Assembly: GCA_964541225.1 (NCBI GenBank)
Contig: CAZIPN010000006.1
Coordinates: 13,497-77,496, forward strand
Reading direction: 5' to 3'
DNA length: 64,000 bases
From: CAZIPN01 sp964541225
GTDB taxonomy: Bacteria; Actinomycetota; Coriobacteriia; Anaerosomatales; JAAXUF01
Shown: positions 52,111 to 60,844 of the stretch, piece after piece
Position numbering within the stretch: the first letter of the stretch is position 1
How the letters are laid out: every line of letters begins with the position of its first letter
Notes under the pieces: generated by a model
Told to the model about the DNA's origin: nothing
Seen by the model: only the letters and a program-made list of their open reading frames with translations
Database searches by the model: none
Made by a program: the position numbers and the translations under genes

Positions 52111-53550
52111 TTGCCGAGGACAGGAAACCTAGCGCGCGGCACCCTGCTGAGCATCGGAGGCCAGGCGTGGCAGCTCGTCACGGCCCTTCTCCTGTACAAG
52201 TTCCTCGCGAATGAACTTGGTGTCGCCGGTGTCGGCAAGTGGCGGCTCGCGCTTTCCGTCCTCAACTACTTCGAACTGCTCGTCAACTCCGGCCTCGTGA
52301 AGGTCGTGACCAAGCGGATTGCCGACACCCCGGACGACGCTCCGCGTATCGAACGCTCCGCGTATCTCGGCCAGATGGCTCTGGCCACAGTCCTCTTCGG
52401 CGTCGCGGTGATCCTTGCCGGTCCGATAGCCGCGCGACTCGAAGACCCTTCGTTGGCCTTCCTGCTTCGCGTTGCCGCGCTCGACATTCCGGTTGTCGCG
52501 GCGTTCATGGTGGCGACGGCGGTTCTGCTCGGCGTCCGGCGGTTCGAGCGGCAGGCCTTCGGGATGGCTATCTACGCCACCGCGAAGTTCCTCGCGATCG
52601 GGTTCCTGGTGTGGCGTGGGTTCTCGGTCCCGGGTGCGCTCATCGGAAACGCGCTTGCTTCTGTGGTTGGCTTCGCGGTGACGTTCGAGATGTGGCGCTC
52701 GGCGAAGACGACGTTTGGCGAGAGTGTGGCCGGTGCCCGATCACTAGGTCGCGCGTCGATCCCTTTCTTCGCACAGAGCATGATCGAAGGCGTCAGCTCC
52801 TATGCCGATCTTTGGTTTGTGGGCGCCACCCTCGTTAGCAACGTGGCGGTGGGCCTGTATGGTTCGGCCGCTGCCCTTGCCGAGATGCAGGCGTTCTTGT
52901 TCACGGGGTTACACCGTGCGCTGTTCCCCTCGATCGCTCGTGTCCATGCCGAGAAGGACGAGCACCTCGTTGGTCGATACACGACGCAGGCGATCAGACT
53001 CGCGTTGTTCGTGGGCATGCTGGGGATTGCGGTCATCGCCGCAACTGGCGGTCAGGCGTTGCGCTTCGTCTATTCCTCAGCCTTCGCCGCAGCAGCGGTT
53101 CCGTTCGTGTTGCTCATGGTCGCCGCAGGGGGCCAGAACGTCCGAGCGACCATCTCGGAGGTGCTCATGGCGCGGGATCGCCGGGCGCTCACGCTCACGC
53201 TCATGAGCGGCTCGGTCGTGTTCGAGATCGTACTCCTTGTATTGATGACGTCGCGCTTCGGGCTTGTCGGCGCGGCGGGTGCCGCAGCAGCCACAGGCGT
53301 GATCGCGGCTGCTGCGTCTTTGTGGGTTGTCCGCGATCTTGTCGGCTGGCGCATCGCGCTGACCTTCGTGCGCTGCGCGGTTGCCGCTGCTGTTGTGGGG
53401 GTGTTGCTCGCGCTCGTGAATCCGACGCCGATATGGTTGTTGGCTGCCTACCCCGTGGCAGCGATCGTGTATGGAGGCATCCTTGTCGCGCTCGGTGAGA
53501 TCGACAAGAGCGATCTCGGGTCGATTCGCGCGATGCGGAGTTCTAGCTGA
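52111..53550 (+). CDS. polysaccharide flippase (Wzx/MATE-like, oligosaccharide transporter)
   Basis: Membrane protein of 479 residues with about 12-14 helices and the Wzx-type pattern: a short basic N-terminus (PRTGNLARGTLLSIGGQAW), then helix pairs with few charged residues. It should flip a lipid-linked oligosaccharide across the membrane for export. The start is TTG at 52111, chosen because a strong ggaaggag box lies 7 bases upstream, whereas the upstream ATG at 52066 lacks one. The next gene's ATG overlaps its TGA by one base (TGATG), indicating coupling. Confidence 0.87.
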   Translation: MPRTGNLARGTLLSIGGQAWQLVTALLLYKFLANELGVAGVGKWRLALSVLNYFELLVNSGLVKVVTKRIADTPDDAPRIERSAYLGQMALATVLFGVAVILAGPIAARLEDPSLAFLLRVAALDIPVVAAFMVATAVLLGVRRFERQAFGMAIYATAKFLAIGFLVWRGFSVPGALIGNALASVVGFAVTFEMWRSAKTTFGESVAGARSLGRASIPFFAQSMIEGVSSYADLWFVGATLVSNVAVGLYGSAAALAEMQAFLFTGLHRALFPSIARVHAEKDEHLVGRYTTQAIRLALFVGMLGIAVIAATGGQALRFVYSSAFAAAAVPFVLLMVAAGGQNVRATISEVLMARDRRALTLTLMSGSVVFEIVLLVLMTSRFGLVGAAGAAAATGVIAAAASLWVVRDLVGWRIALTFVRCAVAAAVVGVLLALVNPTPIWLLAAYPVAAIVYGGILVALGEIDKSDLGSIRAMRSSS

Positions 53551-55247
53551 TGAGTACAGAAGCCATACCGGCCTTCACGGTCGACGACAGCGCCGGTCGA
53601 CGTCAGCGTTGGCGAACGGTCTGGCTGCTGACGGCCTTCACTGTGGTCGGTCTCGCGCTGCGTTTGGCGACGATCGACACCCGGGGTCTGTGGCTCGATG
53701 AGGCATCGACCATTCTGCAAACGTCCGGCACCTTGCTGCAGACGATCCAAAGCCAAATCGGAGGGACGCACCCGCCCTTCTTCCACATCCTCATGCACTT
53801 CTGGATCTACTTCTTCGGCACTAGCGAGATCGCAATCCGGACGTTTGCCACGGTGTTCGGAACTGCATCCATCCCGGCGGCGTATTGGGCGGGCAAAGAA
53901 GTCTATGACAGGCGCGCGGGTCTGATCGCAGCGCTGGTGATCGCCGTCTCGCCATTCGACATCTGGTACTCGCAAGAGGCTCGGATGTATTCAATGCTGC
54001 TGTTCTTCGCTCTGTTGTCGGTCGGTGCATTCGCAAGGGCACTCGCCAAGAATGACTCTCGCAGCTGGGCCATGTATGCCGTGTTCACGATCATGGGCTC
54101 ATTCACGCAGTACCTCTTCCTGCTGTTCGTGATAGGCCAAGGCATCTACTTCGTGCTGTTCGAGATCGTGGATCGAGAGATTTGGGCGGGGCGTGTTGGG
54201 ACGCGGAAGTTCTCGCTGCGCCATCCGCTCGGGTTGTTCGCCGACGTGCCGCGGCTCTTGCCCTACACGATCGCTATGGGCGTGACCGCCATTCCGGTTC
54301 TCACGTGGCTGAACTGGGCGGTCTTCTTCCCGCCAAGCCAAGAGGCAGTGCTTGTCGGCGCCGTCACCAATTCGGGGCTCGGCTATGGAGCACCCCCGCC
54401 GAGTCTTGCCATTCGCTTCAACGATGTACTCGAGACTCTCGTCGAACTGCTTTTCGGCTCCCATGCTCCCGTCATCACCTACGGGCTTGTGGCCATGTGG
54501 CCGCTGCTGATCTACTTTGCGCTGCTCGTGATGGGCGGCGGCCGTTACCTCACTCGGCGCACCACCATGCTGTTGTGCTCGGCGAGCGGCATACTCGTGG
54601 TGTGGGGACTTGGCCAGTGGCAAGGTACCGTGCTTCTGTCGCGCTATTTGACACCCATGGTTGGGCCGGCGCTGATCCTGCTTGCTGGCGTGATCTCGCG
54701 CATGGCAAGCAGAGCCCGACAGATTACGCTCGTCATCATCGTGGCGGTGTCGCTTGTGGCCTACGTGTCCCAATCGTTTGATCCCAATAGCATCCTGCGC
54801 TACCAGAATCGCGAGGTGATCGGATACGTCGCGGCGCATCAGGAGCCGGGCGACGTGATCATCTACGAGCCGTTCTACATCGACTTCTTGGTCAACTACT
54901 ACCTGCCGAAAGGCGACGTTGCCTACGGATTCCCTCGGTTCGACGGGAAGGGCGGTTTCCGCGATTCCCAGACCCAGATCTACCAGGATCTGACCAGAAT
55001 CATCGGTCCTGCTCGGCGGGTATGGGTGATCCGGTCATTCCAGAATGTGAAGGCCATCGGCTACCAGGCGTACATGACGGATCGCTGGTTCAAATCCCAC
55101 GACTACAAAGAGAGCCAGCATGTGGTGCTCAACAAGGTTGAGTGGCTCCTGTACACGAGCAAGGCGCCAACCGCGACTCCCACCGCGACTCCCACACCCG
55201 CGGCGCCGGCGCCTGTAGCGCCTGCCACGGGAGGTGCTGCGCCGTGA
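53550..55247 (+). CDS. GT39-like membrane glycosyltransferase (ArnT/PMT superfamily)
   Basis: Integral membrane glycosyltransferase of 565 residues with about ten helices. The first outer loop carries LWLDEASTI (acidic catalytic motif, about residues 50-58) and GGTHPPFFHIL, then SPFDIWYSQEARMYSML, all typical of the GT-C PMT/ArnT superfamily. It would transfer a sugar from a polyprenyl-phosphate donor on the outer face. After a final soluble domain the protein ends in a PTATPTATPTPAAPAPVAP-type linker with no further domain. Coupled to the flippase and to the next gene by overlaps. Confidence 0.87.
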   Translation: MSTEAIPAFTVDDSAGRRQRWRTVWLLTAFTVVGLALRLATIDTRGLWLDEASTILQTSGTLLQTIQSQIGGTHPPFFHILMHFWIYFFGTSEIAIRTFATVFGTASIPAAYWAGKEVYDRRAGLIAALVIAVSPFDIWYSQEARMYSMLLFFALLSVGAFARALAKNDSRSWAMYAVFTIMGSFTQYLFLLFVIGQGIYFVLFEIVDREIWAGRVGTRKFSLRHPLGLFADVPRLLPYTIAMGVTAIPVLTWLNWAVFFPPSQEAVLVGAVTNSGLGYGAPPPSLAIRFNDVLETLVELLFGSHAPVITYGLVAMWPLLIYFALLVMGGGRYLTRRTTMLLCSASGILVVWGLGQWQGTVLLSRYLTPMVGPALILLAGVISRMASRARQITLVIIVAVSLVAYVSQSFDPNSILRYQNREVIGYVAAHQEPGDVIIYEPFYIDFLVNYYLPKGDVAYGFPRFDGKGGFRDSQTQIYQDLTRIIGPARRVWVIRSFQNVKAIGYQAYMTDRWFKSHDYKESQHVVLNKVEWLLYTSKAPTATPTATPTPAAPAPVAPATGGAAP

Positions 55248-56809
55248 TCGAGATTGACGAGAGGCGGCGCGCCACCTATCTGCTCACCTGCCGAGTTCTT
55301 GCGATCTTGTCGGCGCTTTCTGCCCTGGTCTACTTGAAGTGGCTGTTCCTCGACGCGCGGCCTGAGAATTGGCTGTTGTTCGTCGTACTGGTTGCCGCCG
55401 AACTGTTCAATATCACGCAGGCCGCCGGCTTCTGGTGGACAATTTCCACGCAGCGTTGGACCGAACCGAGGCCGGTGGACTTCTCGCGCACTCACGAGAG
55501 GGTGGACATCTTCATCACCGTGTGCGGCGAGCCCATCGAGATCGTGAAGCAAACGCTCGAGGCGGCGATGGCCATTCGTCACCCGCGCAAAGAGGTCTGG
55601 ATTCTCGATGACGGCAACTCCTATGACGTCGGTGCGCTTGCCTTGCTCCATGGCGCAGGTCACCTCACTCGACCGACCCGCCGAGGTGCCAAGGCGGGCA
55701 ACATCAACGAGGCGCTGGCTCGCACGAATGGACATTTCGTCGTTATCTTCGACGCCGATCACATCCCAGAGCCTGACTTCCTTGAGAAGACGATGGGCGT
55801 GTTCCTGAATCGCCGAGTTGCTTTCGTTCAGACACCGCAGTCCTACTACAATCGCGACGTCAATCGAGTTGCCGCGGGCGCACATGATCAGCAAGAACTC
55901 TTCTATGGTCCGATCATGCGAGGTCGCAACTCGTGTCAGGCGGTTTTCGCTTGTGGCACGAACTTGGTGTTCCGCCGCACCGCGCTCGAGGTCATCGGCG
56001 GGCTACCGGAGGATTCGATCACTGAGGACCTGCGTGTCTCTCTCCTGCTGCTGAAGGCGGGCTATCACTCCGAGTACGTGTCGAAAGTCCTGGCGCATGG
56101 AATGGGGCCAGTCGACGTGAGCGGCTACTTCAGCCAACAGCTTCGTTGGGCGCGGGGTGGGCTTGAGATACTGTTTCGTCGCAAGCCGTTCTTCAAGGGG
56201 ATGCGCTTGGCCACGCGCATTCAGTACATGTTCAGCTTCATCTATTGGTTCACCGGTCCCGCATTTGCGCTGTATCTAGCATTGCCTGTTGCGTTTCTGT
56301 ACTTCGGAGTGCGGCCCGTGCATGCGCCAAACGAATACCCTGCCTACTTCTTGCCCTACATAGCGTTCACGCTCATCACGATGGTCTACGCATCGAATCG
56401 CAAGATTCGCTTCAGGACTCTGTGGTACACGCTCGCTTCCTTCCCGGTGCATTTCGCGGCGTTCTTCTCGGCGCTCTTTGGCAGGGATGCTAAGTTCGTG
56501 GTGACGTCGAAGGACGCGGGCACGCGGTCGCTGCGGCCTGTGATCGTGCAGGTAGTTGCGATTGGGGTGCTCTTGTCGGCGGTTGCAGTGGGCTTGGCTC
56601 GCGACGGGTTCACGCCAGCAGTCCTTAACAACGTGGCCTTCGCCTTCGGGCACATCCTGGTCCTCCAGGGATTCGTGCGCTATGCCCTTTGGCCTGAAGT
56701 GCCGGGCGCAGGTCTCTCGGAGGATATGCGGGACGAAGCGGATAGCGTTGCCTCAGAGGCGGATCCGTTCATGGCCAAAGCCACCGAACCCGATACACTA
56801 AGTGCATGA
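55244..56809 (+). CDS. cellulose-synthase-like GT2 polysaccharide polymerase
   Basis: Processive-type GT2 of 521 residues: two N-terminal helices, a cytoplasmic domain and five or six C-terminal helices. The full D,D,D,QxxRW set is present as VWILDDGN, VVIFDADH, SITEDLRV and SQQLRWARG, plus the FACGTNLVFRR acceptor block. It should polymerise and extrude a beta-linked glucan, mannan or related chain. There is no PilZ domain, so it does not sense c-di-GMP directly like BcsA. GTG at 55244 overlaps the preceding TGA and has a gggagg box. Polymer identity unknown; the GH26 genes downstream hint at mannan-like sugars. Confidence 0.92.
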   Translation: MIEIDERRRATYLLTCRVLAILSALSALVYLKWLFLDARPENWLLFVVLVAAELFNITQAAGFWWTISTQRWTEPRPVDFSRTHERVDIFITVCGEPIEIVKQTLEAAMAIRHPRKEVWILDDGNSYDVGALALLHGAGHLTRPTRRGAKAGNINEALARTNGHFVVIFDADHIPEPDFLEKTMGVFLNRRVAFVQTPQSYYNRDVNRVAAGAHDQQELFYGPIMRGRNSCQAVFACGTNLVFRRTALEVIGGLPEDSITEDLRVSLLLLKAGYHSEYVSKVLAHGMGPVDVSGYFSQQLRWARGGLEILFRRKPFFKGMRLATRIQYMFSFIYWFTGPAFALYLALPVAFLYFGVRPVHAPNEYPAYFLPYIAFTLITMVYASNRKIRFRTLWYTLASFPVHFAAFFSALFGRDAKFVVTSKDAGTRSLRPVIVQVVAIGVLLSAVAVGLARDGFTPAVLNNVAFAFGHILVLQGFVRYALWPEVPGAGLSEDMRDEADSVASEADPFMAKATEPDTLSA

Positions 56810-56834
56810 ACGAGTGATGAACACGGAGGTCAGC

Positions 56835-58058
56835 GTGGTGCCGAGAGCACTGTGCTTGCGCGGGAGAGTGGGTTCGCGGGCGGTAGCGCTCAGACTGGCC
56901 GCAGCAGTTGCAGCTATCACCCTGATGGCAGCGTCAGCCTGCGGACCTGCAGTGCGCTCCGGCTCGGTTACGACGCAGTTGGGAAATCGCGGGTCCTCCG
57001 TCGTGCCACCGCAGGAGTCGACTCCTCCGGCGCTCGCAGGAAAGATGCAACCGGATCCGCATGGGGCGTATCTCGGAATCTACCAACCGCCAGCGCCGTT
57101 TGACGTCTCAGCGCTCAATGGGTACTCGGCGTTTTCTGACAAACCCCCGGCTATCATCATGTGGTATCAGCCGTGGGCGAAGAGCGGTCCGCGCGATTTC
57201 GATCCGGCGGCTGCCGTCGCCATCTATGAGCGTGGTGCCATCCCGATGGTCACCTGGGAGCCTTGGGATCCGGGCAAGGATGCCAACGTGCTCAAGAATC
57301 CGGAGAAGCAACCGGCGTATCGTCTATCGAAGATCATCAACGGCTCGTTCGATGGCTACATTCGATCGTTTGCTAGAGCGGTCAAGTCAGCGCGCGGTCC
57401 TGTGATGATACGTCTGATGCATGAGATGAACGGCAACTGGTACCCATGGTGCGGCACGGTCAATGGGAACAACCCGAAGCAGTTCGTCGCGGCGTGGCGC
57501 CATGTGCACGACATCTTCGAGCAGGAGGGCGCCACAAACGTCACCTGGGTGTGGAGCATCAACCACGAAAGCGTGCCGAACAACTCGTCTAACGCATACT
57601 CGGTCTACTATCCCGGAGATGCCTACGTTGACTGGGTATCGATCAGCGGGTTCAACTGGGGTACGAGCGGATCTGCAACGCGCTGGCACCCGCTCGACTA
57701 CTGGTACAAGACCCCCATGGCCTATCTCAAGAAGACCGGCAAGCCCGTCGTAGTCTCGGAATTCGCGAGCGTTGAGAATGGCGGCAACAAGGGTGCGTGG
57801 ATCACTGATGCCTACAAGCGTTTTCGCACCGAATATCCTCAGGTCAAGGCTGTCGTCTACTACAACAAGCGGGAGTGGCAGGCGGGGACTATCCAGGACT
57901 GGCGGATCAACACGTCCAAAGGAAGTCGTGACGCCTACCGGGCTGCAGTCGCCAACCCCTACTATCTAGCCGCTCCGCCGCTGACCCTCTCGGCCTGGAC
58001 AGGCACTTTGACCCCGGCAAATTGGGTCTACTTGCGCTCTCTGAAGCCTGTCTACTAG
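56835..58058 (+). CDS. GH26-type glycosidase, lipoprotein (beta-mannanase-like)
   Basis: Secreted glycosidase of 407 residues. After a hydrophobic signal ending in a lipobox (MAASAC, Cys36) comes a (beta/alpha)8 domain. Acid/base Glu197 is in MHEMNGNWYPW and nucleophile Glu309 is in VVVSEFAS, both hallmarks of GH26, with a WGTSG substrate loop between them. It would trim or release the polysaccharide made by the upstream synthase. Start uncertain: GTG at 56835 follows a ggagg box by 5 bases, while in-frame GTG 56802 and ATG 56817 would overlap or abut the synthase gene. A paralogue lies 250 bases downstream. Confidence 0.87.
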   Translation: MVPRALCLRGRVGSRAVALRLAAAVAAITLMAASACGPAVRSGSVTTQLGNRGSSVVPPQESTPPALAGKMQPDPHGAYLGIYQPPAPFDVSALNGYSAFSDKPPAIIMWYQPWAKSGPRDFDPAAAVAIYERGAIPMVTWEPWDPGKDANVLKNPEKQPAYRLSKIINGSFDGYIRSFARAVKSARGPVMIRLMHEMNGNWYPWCGTVNGNNPKQFVAAWRHVHDIFEQEGATNVTWVWSINHESVPNNSSNAYSVYYPGDAYVDWVSISGFNWGTSGSATRWHPLDYWYKTPMAYLKKTGKPVVVSEFASVENGGNKGAWITDAYKRFRTEYPQVKAVVYYNKREWQAGTIQDWRINTSKGSRDAYRAAVANPYYLAAPPLTLSAWTGTLTPANWVYLRSLKPVY

Positions 58059-58225
58059 TCCCGCATAACTGCGTGGCACGACCGTCTGTCAGGTGGTCTG
58101 TGATCTGAGTCACAGGCATGTCAGATTCCTCTTCGCCAAGCGTCAAGTCCACCAGGTCCCCTCCGATACTCAGAGTGTAAGCCGCCCTCATATCGAGAAG
58201 GTGGCTGCGCCTGACGCAAGTTCTG

Positions 58226-58300
58226 CTGACAAAGGCAAACCCGTCGCGAGGCGGGGGCGCAAAGCCAAGGGTCTCACGCAGACAGCCTGGCCGCCAAAGG
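58226..58300 (+). promoter_or_regulatory. cyclic-di-GMP class I riboswitch (GEMM-I)
   Basis: Matches the GEMM-I core in order. AAAGGCAAACC (58231-58241) is followed by a stem closed by the GNRA tetraloop GCGA (arms 58240-58245/58250-58255), then GGCGCAAAGCCA (58256-58267). A GGGTCT...AGACAGCC hairpin follows (arms 58271-58274/58280-58283), and then a GGCCGCC 3' strand (58289-58295) able to close the first helix. The Shine-Dalgarno aaagggga (58296-58303) directly abuts it, so ligand binding could control translation of the GH26 gene starting at 58310. No separate terminator is seen between aptamer and start codon. Confidence 0.85.
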
Positions 58301-58309
58301 GGACGTACG

Positions 58310-59563
58310 ATGAAAAGGCTATCCATAGCAGTTGTCATTTCGCTGGCACTCGTTGCGATCATGGCGACTCCAGCGTTTGCGCGGACGCTCAGTGTCTCCA
58401 CATCAGTGAAGCAAAGCGCCGCGAACAAGGTTGTCTTCACGAGCAAGCTCTCACGTTCTGGCCATGTGCACGTCGTGGTGTATCAGGGGCGACATGCCGT
58501 CAAGTACGTCACAGCCAAGAAGCGTGGCAAGACGTACACGGCCACATGGACCGGCGGGACAGTCCAGGCTGGGACCTACACGTACAAGCTCACCGCAACC
58601 GCTCGTCACACTCGCACGAAAGTGAAGCAAGGCAAGGTCACGGTCAAAGCTCCGAGCACGACCGCTCCCACACCGGTTGTTGCGCCAGCGGCGGGCGGTG
58701 GCACGGACCCGGCAAGCAGCTCGGGACGCTGGATCGGACTCTACGTTCCCGGCAGTCCTCAAGACATGGCGCCACTCGAGGCAGCCGAGGCACTTGACGG
58801 CGTGCATACGCAAGTCGTGAACTTCTACATCTCCGATTCCGAGAGCTTCCCGAAGCCTCGGTGTCAAGCAGTCGCGGATCACGGATCGATCCCGCTGGTC
58901 ACCTTGGAGTTCTGGTCGATTGGCACGACTGGTCTGACTGCGATCACGAACGGTTCCAAGGACGCCTACATCACGAAGTTCGCCGACGATGCGAAGGCAT
59001 ACGGTGGCGAAGTGTGGCTTCGCCCATTCCACGAGATGAACGGCAATTGGTATCCGTGGGGTGGTTCGGTTGGCAGCAACTCGGCGGCCAAGCTAGTCGC
59101 GGCGTGGAAGCACGTTCACGACATCTTCGTGGCCGAGGGTGCGACCAACGTGAAGTTCGTCTGGTGTGTCAACAACGACAGCGTGCCAAGCGGATCGGCG
59201 AACGCCATCTCAGCGTACTGGCCAGGAGACTCCTACATCGACTACGCGGCAATGGACGGCTACAACTCCGGTACGACTCAGAGCTGGTCCAGCTGGCGTC
59301 CATTCGCGAGCGTGTTTGGCTCGGCATACTCAACCGTCGTCAGCCTGACGAGCAAGCCTGTCATCGTTGCCGAGACGAGTTCGGTCGAGCAGGGCGGGAA
59401 CAAGGCCAACTGGATCATCGACATGTTCTCGGTCATCCCGACTCAGTTCCCGCACATCGTTGGTGTGTGTTGGTTTGATGCGCATCAGACATATGACTGG
59501 CGCATCGATTCATCGACTACCTCAGCTGCAGCCTTCCGCGCTGGGGCAATGAAGGGCTTCTGA
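58310..59563 (+). CDS. GH26-type glycosidase with N-terminal Ig-like domain, c-di-GMP-riboswitch controlled
   Basis: Secreted enzyme of 417 residues. It has a signal peptide (1-24, ending TPAFA), a beta-sandwich domain of about 90 residues (25-113, FlgD/Ig-like, with GTYTYKLTATA), a Thr/Pro/Ala linker and a GH26-type barrel (about 138-417). Acid/base Glu242 is in FHEMNGNWYPW and nucleophile Glu355 in VIVAETSS. It is paralogous to the upstream GH26, but is a free secreted protein rather than a lipoprotein. The aptamer at 58226-58300 sits immediately before the ribosome site. A very strong terminator follows. Substrate inferred to be the locus polysaccharide. Confidence 0.9.
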   Translation: MKRLSIAVVISLALVAIMATPAFARTLSVSTSVKQSAANKVVFTSKLSRSGHVHVVVYQGRHAVKYVTAKKRGKTYTATWTGGTVQAGTYTYKLTATARHTRTKVKQGKVTVKAPSTTAPTPVVAPAAGGGTDPASSSGRWIGLYVPGSPQDMAPLEAAEALDGVHTQVVNFYISDSESFPKPRCQAVADHGSIPLVTLEFWSIGTTGLTAITNGSKDAYITKFADDAKAYGGEVWLRPFHEMNGNWYPWGGSVGSNSAAKLVAAWKHVHDIFVAEGATNVKFVWCVNNDSVPSGSANAISAYWPGDSYIDYAAMDGYNSGTTQSWSSWRPFASVFGSAYSTVVSLTSKPVIVAETSSVEQGGNKANWIIDMFSVIPTQFPHIVGVCWFDAHQTYDWRIDSSTTSAAAFRAGAMKGF

Positions 59564-59634
59564 CAGGGTCGCGTCTTCTCGTCGCCGGGCCAGGGGCTGG
59601 TGACCAGGCACGCGACGAGGGGAGGAGAGTCAGC

Positions 59635-59678
59635 CGAGAGGCGAGCCGCTAGCCAGCGGCTCGCCTCTCGTGTTCTCT
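59635..59678 (+). terminator. strong terminator at the end of the polysaccharide locus
   Basis: A perfect 16-bp stem (59635-59650 with 59655-59670) and 4-base loop, followed by tgttctct. It lies 72 bases after the GH26 stop and 21 bases before the end of the convergent CX4CH gene, so it may serve both. Confidence 0.85.
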
Positions 59679-59698
59679 AACACTCGGCTCGCGACAAT

Positions 59699-60073
59699 TC
59701 ACCGAGGCGCGAACCGCCCGAATCTGTTGCGGCCCGGCACCGACCCGATAGCCGAGTTGCCCGAGGAATCGCCTGTGACTGGAGGTGGAGCGCCCGTCGC
59801 TCCGTGACATGTGGAGGCTGTGCAGCCACTGCGGGGACACACAAGGGTCGAAGGTGAGCCGGCCGAACTCGCACCGGGGGGTGCGGCTGCGTGGCAGCTG
59901 GTGGCATCGCAACTGGTAGCTGGACATATGTAGGTCTGGCTTGACAGCACCAAAGCGGTTGAGATCTTCCCGGCCGTGGTCGAGCCCTGCGTGGTCTGAA
60001 CTCCGAAATAGAGTCCCAGTGCGGTCAAGATGACCAGCACAAGCACCGCGAGTGTATGTTCGAAGTAGCGCAT
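59699..60073 (-). CDS. small membrane-anchored protein with two CX4CX4CH motifs (possible c-type cytochrome)
   Basis: Protein of 124 residues I cannot assign to a family. An N-terminal helix (about 7-25, uncleaved or signal) is followed by two similar units: C50-x4-C55-x4-C60-H61 (CPATSCDATSCH) and C79-x4-C84-x4-C89-H90 (CPRSGCTASTCH), separated by an Ala/Gly/Ser/Pro linker, and a Gly/Arg tail. CX4CH is a known variant haem-attachment motif, as in some cytochromes c3; alternatively the cysteines may bind metal or form disulfides. It follows the DUF4405 cytochrome-b-like gene by 30 bases with an aggggaga box, so the two are likely co-expressed. Confidence 0.6.
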   Translation of the reverse strand: MRYFEHTLAVLVLVILTALGLYFGVQTTQGSTTAGKISTALVLSSQTYICPATSCDATSCHAAAPPGASSAGSPSTLVCPRSGCTASTCHGATGAPPPVTGDSSGNSAIGSVPGRNRFGRFAPR

Positions 60074-60103
60074 GAGTTCAGCGTTCTCCCCTGAGGAGTT
60101 GAT

Positions 60104-60625
60104 CTACAGTCGGAGGTGCCGGTTGTTTGCAGGCAGTTGACTGCGAGGAATGCGCCGCACCTCGTGGTCTGTTCTCAACCAAACCTGGGGTCGTGGAGCG
60201 AACGCTTCGCGGATTGTCTTGAAGATCCAGTCGGTGTGCAGCACCGTATGGACGATCAAGAAGATGATTGTGAGGTTTGAACTCGCAAGGTGCAGCGTGA
60301 ACCACACTGGAGTGATAGTCAGGCCCAGGTACGAGGCGAAGCCAGGGATTACCAACACGCCAGAGAGCGTCACCGCGACTGCCGACACGAACAGCGCCAC
60401 ATCTACGGCGAGATTGAGCCGAGAGGTCATTCGGATCCGGCGCAAGAACCTCATGAGGGTAGTCCACACCCAACCCCAGTTGAGCACCATGTGGAGGACG
60501 AAGAGTACGCCGACGATGCCGCCGACCCACTCATGCAACGTGATGCCGCTGATCACAGGATTCGCGGCCACGATCATGAGGATCAGAGCGATAACATCGA
60601 GTCCGAGTCTTTGCTGAGCTGCCAC
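60104..60625 (-). CDS. DUF4405 cytochrome-b-like membrane protein
   Basis: Protein of 173 residues with four hydrophobic helices. Histidines placed as haem ligands occur within or near them: HEWVG and HMVLNWGW in helices 1-2, and HLASSN and HTVLHTDW in helices 3-4. This is the layout of DUF4405/cytochrome-b561-like proteins. It may pass electrons between quinone and a partner, and the adjacent CX4CH protein is the natural candidate. GTG at 60625 is chosen to begin just before the first helix; the longer upstream frame is not protein-like, and the start is uncertain. Confidence 0.72.
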   Translation of the reverse strand: MAAQQRLGLDVIALILMIVAANPVISGITLHEWVGGIVGVLFVLHMVLNWGWVWTTLMRFLRRIRMTSRLNLAVDVALFVSAVAVTLSGVLVIPGFASYLGLTITPVWFTLHLASSNLTIIFLIVHTVLHTDWIFKTIREAFAPRPQVWLRTDHEVRRIPRSQLPANNRHLRL

Positions 60626-60844
60626 TGCCGTTCCAACTCCTCGCTGGCGATCCGACCACCGCCGAAATGCGCTGCGACAGCCGGTTTCACGAGGATATCC
60701 CGTTGCGGTGCAACGCGTGTGGGTGGGTCGTGGTGATTTCGTGGAATCCGCAGCACTAAACGTGCCACTGGTTTCGCATTCCGCTGGGGAGGGCGCCAGG
60801 ATCATGAGTTCCGGCACGTGCGCACTGCGGGACGTCTCAGGTGG

